Shown here: positions 18,008 to 27,446 of the stretch, piece by piece
Position numbering within the stretch: position 1 is the stretch's first letter
Layout of the letters: the number at the start of each line of letters is the position of its first letter
Assembly: GCA_015488215.1 (NCBI GenBank)
Contig: WFOE01000180.1
Span: forward strand, 1 to 40,762
From: Planctomycetales bacterium
GTDB lineage: Bacteria; Planctomycetota; Planctomycetia; Pirellulales; S012-138
Direction of reading: 5' to 3'
DNA: 40,762 bases
Made by a program: the position numbers and the translations under genes
The notes under the pieces: generated by a model
Told to the model about the DNA's origin: nothing
Databases searched by the model: none
Seen by the model: the letters and a program-made list of their open reading frames with translations, nothing else

Positions 18008-19222
18008 ATGAAACTGGCCTATTTTGATTGTCTCAGCGGGATTAGCGGCGACATGACCCTGGGCGCCCTGGTCGATCTGGGCGTTCCGCTGGAAGTGCTC
18101 CAACGGGGGATCGACACGCTGGGACTGCCCGAGTGCCGTCTGGAAGCGCGCCAGGTCCACCGGCACCACTTCCGTGCAGTACACGTCGTGGTCCACACAG
18201 CCGAGGAACACCATCACCGCCATCTGCACCACATCGAGCAGATGCTCCTCGCAAGCGGCTTGCCGGAGCCGGTGCAGCAGACGGCCCTGGCAATCTTCCG
18301 CCGCCTGGGCCAGGCCGAAGCCAAAGTGCACGGCACGTCGCTAGAGAAGGTGCACTTTCACGAAGTGGGTGCGGCCGACTCGATTGCCGACATCGTGGGC
18401 ACGGCCATCGGTCTGCACCACTTGGGCGTGGAGCGGGTGGAAGCCTCGCCGGTGCCGACCGGAACGGGAACGATCCGCATCGCCCACGGCACCGTGACCG
18501 TTCCGGCTCCGGCCACGGCCGAGCTGCTGCAAGGGGTGCCGCTTCGGGCCAGTTCGATTGAGGCCGAGCTGACCACTCCCACCGGGGCGGCTATCCTCGC
18601 CGCGCTGGCCCGCCGGTTCGGCCCGCTGCCGGGGATGACGCTGCTGGGCACAGGCTACGGGGCCGGCACGCGCGACCTTGACCAGCAGCCCAACGTGCTG
18701 CGCATCCTGCTGGGCGAAACCCCTGCCGCCGAAGGTCCCTGGCAAGAAGAACCCCTCTGGCAACTGGAAGCCACAATCGACGACAGCCCCGGCCAATGGC
18801 TCGGACACGCCCTGGAACGCTTGTTGGCCAGCGGGGCCCTGGACGCCTACTGCGTGCCGGTGGTGATGAAAAAGAGCCGTCCGGGCACTTTGCTCGTGGT
18901 CCTGTGTCGCGAAGCGGAGCTGCAAACGCTACAAGCCGTGCTGTTCAACGAAACCACCACGCTGGGCGTACGCCGCTTCCCCTGCCAGCGAAGCCACCTG
19001 CCCCGGCGCCGGATCGAAGTGGCCACGCCCTGGGGCTCCGTCTCGGGCAAGTGTTACCGCACGCCGGACGGCACCGAGCGATTCGCCCCGGAATACGAAG
19101 ATTGCCGCCGCCTGGCCCAGCAGGCCGGGGTGTCGCTTCCCCAGGTGGTCCAGGCCGCGCTGGCGGCGTTCAGGCGGCAACAAGACACGCCGCAGTCGCA
19201 AGCGGGCAGCAATCCGCTTTAA
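18008..19222 (+). CDS. larC: LarC-type nickel-pincer cofactor biosynthesis protein (DUF111)
   Basis: MKLAYFDCLSGISGDMTLGALVDLGVP, VHFHEVGAADSIADIVGTAIGLHHLGVERVEASPVPTGTGTIRIAHGTVTVPAPATAELLQGVP, ELTTPTGAAIL, DAYCVPVVMKKSRPGTLL. Confidence 0.93.
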   Translation: MKLAYFDCLSGISGDMTLGALVDLGVPLEVLQRGIDTLGLPECRLEARQVHRHHFRAVHVVVHTAEEHHHRHLHHIEQMLLASGLPEPVQQTALAIFRRLGQAEAKVHGTSLEKVHFHEVGAADSIADIVGTAIGLHHLGVERVEASPVPTGTGTIRIAHGTVTVPAPATAELLQGVPLRASSIEAELTTPTGAAILAALARRFGPLPGMTLLGTGYGAGTRDLDQQPNVLRILLGETPAAEGPWQEEPLWQLEATIDDSPGQWLGHALERLLASGALDAYCVPVVMKKSRPGTLLVVLCREAELQTLQAVLFNETTTLGVRRFPCQRSHLPRRRIEVATPWGSVSGKCYRTPDGTERFAPEYEDCRRLAQQAGVSLPQVVQAALAAFRRQQDTPQSQAGSNPL

Positions 19223-19365
19223 GCAAACATGACTGCGGTGCCACCACTTGGTCAGGACGCTTCGGTTTCCGGCCGGGAAGGGTTCCGCCGGCTTTTTGGC
19301 TCCGGCTGGAGGTTTGTTTGACACCCCGGGGGCGGAACTCTAGAATCCGCGGCAGGATAAGTGTG

Positions 19366-19433
19366 GGTCACCAAGCCCTCCGGCGCCGCTCCAATCCGCA
19401 ACGGCAGTGCTTGCAGCCGGAAGTTTTGTGACC
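19366..19433 (+). ncRNA. Candidate structured cis-regulatory RNA, copy 2 (upstream of acs)
   Basis: GGTCAC (19366-19371)/GTGACC (19428-19433), TCCGGC (19379-19384)/GCCGGA (19416-19421), GCCG (19385-19388)/CGGC (19402-19405); same order and conserved loops as copy 1. Confidence 0.65.
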
Positions 19434-19526
19434 GCCTGTAAAGTGCCTCCGTATCCCGGGACCTGGGGGCAAGGTCGGTCCGGCCCGGGGAACGTGGCAA
19501 CCCAGTGCAGAAAAAGGAGTGCGTGC

Positions 19527-21470
<1,944 letters not shown>

Positions 21471-21658
21471 AAGGGGCGTGGGGGTTTGGAGGCGTGGGGA
21501 ATGGGAGGAGAGCTTCCGCACCGGGCGCGAGTACTAGCTGAGTTTTGCACACCGGAAAGCGCCGCATGCGGTGCAATCATTAGCTGCAGTTCAGGATCCA
21601 GCAGGGGTATTTGAGCGTTATTTTGGCTGGACTTTGGTTATTTCCTAAATAAATAATG

Positions 21659-21724
21659 CCAGTTAGGAGAGTCGCCCGCTACGGCGGCTCGTGAGGTTTA
21701 TCCCCCTAGCTGGCTGTTTTTTTT
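21659..21724 (+). terminator. Terminator-like stem-loop with T8 tract
   Basis: CCAGTTAG (21659-21666) / CTAGCTGG (21706-21713) with one G-T wobble, then ctgtttttttt. Confidence 0.45.
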
Positions 21725-21740
21725 GGCAGAGGGGCGCGTT

Positions 21741-21836
21741 GTGTATCTGCTCTATCTGGACGAGTCGGGTGACCCAAGTCCAAAGCCGGACACCGCCAGG
21801 GGGCGGGAAGCGGGTGGCTCGCCCCGTGCGCCCTGA
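21741..21836 (+). pseudogene. N-terminal remnant of a DUF3800-type protein
   Basis: GTG TAT CTG CTC TAT CTG GAC GAG TCG GGT GAC = VYLLYLDESGDPSPKPDT, the typical DUF3800 N-terminus; stop after 31 codons. Confidence 0.5.
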
Positions 21837-21853
21837 GAGTTGCGGCAACGCAC

Positions 21854-23717
21854 TCAGCGTCCCGAGGCGGCACGGCGAATCCAGGCGGCGGCCAACTGTT
21901 CCGGCGAAGCTCGAAACGCCGCGGCAAACGCCTGCTCGAACTCCTGCCCGGCCTGGAGCCGGCGCACCAGGGTCGAAAAACCGCGGTGGCCCAGCAGGGC
22001 TTCCACCAGTCCCAGGTGCAGCACCCGAGCATGTTCCAGGGCCATGTTGCCCGCGATGAGGTCCTTGGGACTGGAACAGGCGGCCACGGCCTCGGGCAGC
22101 AAGTCTTCCCAGCCGGGTACGCGAGGGTCTTTTTTCACCAGGCGTTTGACGGCCGCCAGCGAAAACCCCTGGGCGAACCATCGCGGCACGCCGGTGCCGA
22201 GCGATTCGGCCAGCAGTCCGGCCACCGTCTCGGTAACCAGCCCGCGCAACTGGGGATCGTTCGCATCCGCCGTAGGTGGCAGCAGGCACCCGTAGGCGTC
22301 CACCACGCTCCACCGCCAGAAGGCCCGCGTGGCAAAAGGCAACTCCGCCCGGAGCACCATCCGCGAAAACTCCGAAAGCTGGAACCGCCGCCTGAAGACG
22401 AACAACGTCATCCGCCCGCGAATGAGCGGCTTGCTCTTTTTCAGCTTCAGCAACGAGGCGATTTTGGCCAGTTGTTCTTCGGCCACCTGGGCCACTTGTT
22501 TGAGCTGTTCTTCGGGAACATTGCCCAGCAGCAGGAAGTTGGTCGTTTCCCACCGCTGGTACTCCAGACCGGGATTGGCTAGCCGCCAGTTCTTCAGCGC
22601 CAGTTCTTCGCGTTGCTTGCTCAGTTCCTGGTGCGTGGCTTTTCGGGCCCTTTCGATTTGCACCAGGGTGGCCAGCGGCATGTTTTCGTTTGGACCGTCG
22701 AAACGGGCTCCTTCGGCGATCCAGGTTTCGAACAGCTTGATCGTCTCTTCAGGCAGGGGATCGCGTCCTCCGGCGGGCATCCGCTCCCCGTCGGCCGTGC
22801 CTCGCAGTTTCTGGATCAGCAGGCTTTGCTGCGGCTTGCCCTGGACCAGCACCGGCCCGTTGGGCGAGCCACGCAGCAACCCGGCGAACGTATCCAGCCG
22901 CAGCCGTGCCCGGGGACGCCGTCCGCCGTGGCAATCGGCACACTGGCTCACCAGCACCGGGGCCAGGTCGCGAGTGAACCGCACCTTTTCCTTGCCGGTG
23001 GCTTTGACCAGCCGGGGACGAGCCGAAGCCCCGGACTGGGGCACCAGGGAAACCAACGGGGCGTCGGGCCGGGGGCCGTCGAAACGGGCTCCCTGGTCGA
23101 TCCAGCGGCGGATGGTGTCAATCTGCTGCCGGGTGAGTTTGCGGCCGTTTTGCGGCATTTCGCCTTTTTCCAAAAGCTCGATCAGGCGGCTGGTGCGGGC
23201 GCTGCCCGGGTCGATGACGCTGGCTCCACCCACGCCTCGGGCCAGGGCGGCGAAAGTGGCCATGCTGAACTGCCCGCGGGCGTTGTTGATGTGGCAGTTA
23301 CGGCACCGTGCCACCAGAATCGGCGCCACGTCCTTGACGAAGCTCACCTGCCCGGCTGACGGAAGCGGCTTGCTGGGCGGTTTGGAAAAGTCGGGCACAG
23401 GCGGCAACGGGACGCCTTTGCGTTTGAGCACCCGTCGCACGACGCGAAGCTGGGCTTCCAGGCGGCGGAAGCTGCGGCGGGCCTGGGGAGTTTTGGTCGC
23501 GGCCAAACGGTGCAGGTTCTCCTGGGCCCGTTGCAGCGCGGCAACGGCCTCCTGTCCCTTGCCCTGCAAACCCAGCCGACCGGCGGTTTTCAGGTCCTGG
23601 GCCACCTGCTGGGCCAGGGCATCAAGTTCCTGCTGGGCCACGGCCGTCGCAGGCGTTCCGGCCAGCACCAGCCCCATTGCCAAACACACGCCGAGCAACA
23701 AACCTAGGGGCCTCACC
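21854..23717 (-). CDS. Exported planctomycete cytochrome-like protein with two CxxCH motifs and a C-terminal peptidase-like domain
   Basis: VRPLGLLLGVCLAMGLVLAGTPATAVA signal; VARCRNCHINNARGQ and VSQCADCHGGRRPRARLRLDTF; C-terminus LGTGVPRWFAQGFS. GTG start at 23717 inferred. Confidence 0.75.
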
Positions 23718-24042
23718 TCTGTTTCTCCCAGCACGGGGAACGGCGGAAACGGGTACTTCCCCAGTATAAACGCACCGCCCGGGCGGTTGTACTCAACCGT
23801 GCGGGGGCCGAGCCGTGTCGAGACCACCGTATCGGTCCCCGGAAGCCGGTTCGCCATGCCAAAGTGAAAGCAGCTTTCTGCCAAAGCGGATGGGACAGCA
23901 CACTCTCATGCGACCGTGCAGTTGCTTCAGTTGCCCGCTGGGATTGGCTACAGTGGTCCATAGTCTTCTGTTGCGCTTACGGAAGGCTCGGCCAAGGGAC
24001 GGCTTGCTCCTTCGCCTCGCTTATCAGCACGAGGAATATGAC

Positions 24043-25800
24043 ATGATGCGCACCGTGGCGTTTTTACTGGCAGTACTGGCGCTCGGGCCGGGGGTTTGTC
24101 AGGCGGCCGCCGGGCAACAGCGGCCCAACGTCGTGGTCATCCTGGCCGACGACATGGGCTGGGGCGATCTTTCCCTGCACGGCAACACCAACTTGCAAAC
24201 TCCCGAGCTGGACCGCCTGGCCCGCTCCGGCGTGCAGTTGCGGCACTTTTACGTCTGCCCGGTCTGCTCGCCCACTCGGGCCGAGTTTCTCACCGGGCGT
24301 TACCATCCCCGCGGGGGCGTGATTGGTGTTACCCGCGGCGAGGAGCGGCTGGACCTGGACGAAACCACCTTGGCCCAGGTGTTCCAGCAGGCCGGCTACG
24401 CCACCGGCTGTTTCGGCAAGTGGCACAACGGCACGCAGAGCCCCTACCATCCCAATGACCGCGGGTTCGAGGAGTTCTTCGGTTTCTGCTCCGGGCACTG
24501 GGGCAACTATTTCGATCCGGTGCTGGAACACAACAACCGCCTGGTTCGTCCCCGGGGATACATTGCAGACATCATCACGGACCAGGCCATCCGGTTCATC
24601 GAGCGGCAACGGCGGCCGTTTTTCTGCTACGTGGCCTACAACACGCCCCATTCGCCGTTCCAGGTGCCGGACCGGTTTTATGAGAAGTTCCGCAATGCGC
24701 CCATCGAGCTTCGCCACCGCGACCCGATGCGCGAAGACCTACAACGCACGCGGGCCGTACTGGCCATGTGCGAGAACCTGGACTGGAACGTGGGCCGCAT
24801 CCTCCGGGCGCTGAAGCGGTGCGGCGTGGAACGGGACACCGTGGTGGTGTTCTTTTCGGACAACGGTCCCAACACCTGGCGATACAACGGGCGAATGCGC
24901 GGCCGCAAAGGCTCGACCGACGAAGGGGGCGTGCGTTCCGCCTGCTTTATTCGCTACCCGAGATTGCTCCGCCCCGGCACCGTGGTCGAAGGCGTGGCCG
25001 GAGCGGTGGACCTGATGCCCACGCTGTTGGACCTGGCTGGGATCGACCACCGCGGGGACAAGCCGCTGGATGGCATCAGCCTGCGGCCCTACTTGACCAC
25101 CGGCCGGCCGGTGCCGGGCCGGCTGTTGTTTTCGCATTTTCGGGGTCGAGTGAGCGTGCGTACCGGGCGGTTCCGGCTCGATCATCGGGGGCGGCTCTAC
25201 GACCTGGAAAGCGACCCCGAGCAGCGACACGACGTAAGCGACAAGTACCCAGCCGTGGCTCGACTGCTCCGCCGCGAAGTCCGGCGCTGGCAAGCCACGG
25301 TGCTGGCCGAAGCCCCCCGGCAGGACCCGCGCCCGTTTCCCGTGGGCGGGCGGACCGTCACCTGGATTCCGGCTCGGGACGGGGTGCCGCACGGCCGGGT
25401 GCGGCGAAGTGCTCCGGCCCCCAACTGCTCCTATTTCACCAACTGGACCCGGCCCGAAGACCGCATCACTTGGCACGTGGAGGTGCTCAAGCCGGGCCGC
25501 TACGAAGCGACCCTGTACTACGCCTGCCGCCCGGAAGACGTGCCGGTGGAGCTTCAGTTGCGGTGGAACGAGTCGAAGCTGCGGGGGCGGATCACCCAGC
25601 CGCACGATCCGCCGCTGCTTGGCCGCCGCGGGGAACGCGTCCCCCGCAAAGCGGAAAGCTACGTCAAAGACTTCCGGCCGCATAAGCTGGGCGTCATCCG
25701 GCTTTCGGCCGGCCGGGGGGAACTGGAGCTGCGGGCGGTGAAACTCTCGGGCCGGCGGGCCATCGAGCTTCGCTGGCTGATGCTCCGCCGCGTGGAATGA
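24043..25800 (+). CDS. Sulfatase (arylsulfatase A-like), exported, with C-terminal extension
   Basis: RPNVVVILADDMGWGDLSLHGN, PVCSPTRAEFLTGRY (CxPxR), VVVFFSDNGPN; ORF opens at 23815, start with signal peptide at 24043. Confidence 0.93.
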   Translation: MMRTVAFLLAVLALGPGVCQAAAGQQRPNVVVILADDMGWGDLSLHGNTNLQTPELDRLARSGVQLRHFYVCPVCSPTRAEFLTGRYHPRGGVIGVTRGEERLDLDETTLAQVFQQAGYATGCFGKWHNGTQSPYHPNDRGFEEFFGFCSGHWGNYFDPVLEHNNRLVRPRGYIADIITDQAIRFIERQRRPFFCYVAYNTPHSPFQVPDRFYEKFRNAPIELRHRDPMREDLQRTRAVLAMCENLDWNVGRILRALKRCGVERDTVVVFFSDNGPNTWRYNGRMRGRKGSTDEGGVRSACFIRYPRLLRPGTVVEGVAGAVDLMPTLLDLAGIDHRGDKPLDGISLRPYLTTGRPVPGRLLFSHFRGRVSVRTGRFRLDHRGRLYDLESDPEQRHDVSDKYPAVARLLRREVRRWQATVLAEAPRQDPRPFPVGGRTVTWIPARDGVPHGRVRRSAPAPNCSYFTNWTRPEDRITWHVEVLKPGRYEATLYYACRPEDVPVELQLRWNESKLRGRITQPHDPPLLGRRGERVPRKAESYVKDFRPHKLGVIRLSAGRGELELRAVKLSGRRAIELRWLMLRRVE

Positions 25801-25900
25801 ACCACACCGGGGCAGAGCCGAACCGCTCCACAAGTTCCCCGCACGGGAAACAGGAAAACTGTCCGTGTTGCCTGCGACTGATGCGAAAGGAGCCCCGCTG

Positions 25901-27190
25901 ATGTTCACCCGCTGGATGGCGACTCTGTTGTGCATGGTGTGCATCGGCGTGTTGCCCGTGGGACTTCGGGCCCAGGAGAAAACGCCTGCTGACCGGGCGC
26001 TGCCGGTCCACGGCGACACCCATCCGGTGCTCCGGCCGCTGGATGAGCTGATGCGCCGCTTCGTTACCGAGCACGAGCTGCCAGGGGCCGCCCTGGCCGT
26101 GGTACGCAACGGGCGCGTGGTTTACGACCGCGGATTCGGCTGGGCGGACCGCGAAGCGCGGCGACCGGTCACGCCGCAGTCGCAGTTCCGCATCGCCAGC
26201 TTGTCCAAGCCAATCACGGCCTTGGGGATTCTATTGCTGGTGGACCAGGGGCGCCTGAGACTGGACGATCCGGTGCTGCGTTACCTGCCCCAGTACCGTC
26301 CGCTGCCGGGCAAGAAGATGGATCCCCGCTGGCGGCAGATTACCATTCGCCACCTGCTTCAGCACCGGGGCGGTTGGGATCGGGACCGGTCAATCGACTG
26401 CATGTTCTATCCGGTGGAAATCGCCGTGGCCACCCAAGGACAACTGCCGGCGGGAATCGACCAGGTGATTCGCTTCATGATGGGCTGGCCGTTGGATTTC
26501 GATCCCGGCCGGCGCTATGCGTATTCCAACTTCGGCTACTGTTTGCTGGGCCGCGTGATTGAAAATCGCACCGGGCAACGCTATGCCGAATGGACGCAGC
26601 AGCATGTGTTGCGTCCGCTGGGCTGCCGCCACGTGGAGTTGGGCCGCACCCGACTTTGCCACCGGGCGGCCAACGAAGTGCGTTACTACACGCGCAACGA
26701 CCGCGTCGGCTTCTGCGTGCTGGCCGACCGCTTCGGCCAGATGGTGCCCGCCCCCTATGGCACCTTCACCATGGAAACGCTCGATTCGCTCGGCGGGTGG
26801 ATTGCCACGGCCCGAGACATGGCCGTGTTCGGTTCGGCGGTGGCTCGGGCAGCCGAAACGGGACTGCTCCGGCCGGAGACGGCCCGGGCCATCACCGCTC
26901 GGCCGCCGGGAGAACCGCAGCGGGACAAGGACGGCAAACCCAAAAAAACATACTACGGTCTGGGCTGGATGATCCGCGAAGTGGCCCCGGGCAAATACAA
27001 TCTGTGGCACACCGGCTCGCTGCCGGGCACCTCCACACTGCTGGTGGTGCGGCACGACGGGTTCGCCTGGGCAGTGCTGTTCAACATGCGCAACACGGCC
27101 AAGGGAAAACGCCTTTCCCGCACCATCGATCCCCTGGTGCACAAAGCCGTGGACCAGGTGGCTTGGGACAAACTGCCGCAGCAACCGTAG
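25901..27190 (+). CDS. Serine hydrolase, class C beta-lactamase/PBP-like
   Basis: FRIASLSKPITALGI (SxxK), RYAYSNFGYCLLGRVIE (YxN), YYGLGWMIREV...LWHTGSLPGTSTLL (HTG). Confidence 0.93.
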   Translation: MFTRWMATLLCMVCIGVLPVGLRAQEKTPADRALPVHGDTHPVLRPLDELMRRFVTEHELPGAALAVVRNGRVVYDRGFGWADREARRPVTPQSQFRIASLSKPITALGILLLVDQGRLRLDDPVLRYLPQYRPLPGKKMDPRWRQITIRHLLQHRGGWDRDRSIDCMFYPVEIAVATQGQLPAGIDQVIRFMMGWPLDFDPGRRYAYSNFGYCLLGRVIENRTGQRYAEWTQQHVLRPLGCRHVELGRTRLCHRAANEVRYYTRNDRVGFCVLADRFGQMVPAPYGTFTMETLDSLGGWIATARDMAVFGSAVARAAETGLLRPETARAITARPPGEPQRDKDGKPKKTYYGLGWMIREVAPGKYNLWHTGSLPGTSTLLVVRHDGFAWAVLFNMRNTAKGKRLSRTIDPLVHKAVDQVAWDKLPQQP

Positions 27191-27446
27191 CCGTTGAATC
27201 GGTAACGATTCGTTTCTTGGGAACCAACGGTGCCAGTACGCCGGCGAGCCGGCGACTTAAGTCGGCGGAGGAACAGCGAGCCGGGCGCAAGTTCCCCAAG
27301 CGCGATGCGGAACCGGCGTCGGTTTCTGGTGCTTTGCGCAGCAAGCTTGTGCTTGAAACCAGGGGGCTCAAGAATACACGGCGTGGGTAACGTCGAGTGC
27401 AAACTCGGCATCTCTATCCAGCGCACGAGCAGGGGGCGCGCCGCCG

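Noticed and set aside
19493-19512. Sigma54-like promoter before acs (GTGGCAACCCAGTGCAG)
   Set aside because: GG to GC spacing is one base short of the required N10.
22329-23867. 512-aa plus-strand ORF opposite the cytochrome-like gene
   Set aside because: Ser/Arg-rich antisense shadow; minus-strand frame has signal peptide and CxxCH motifs.
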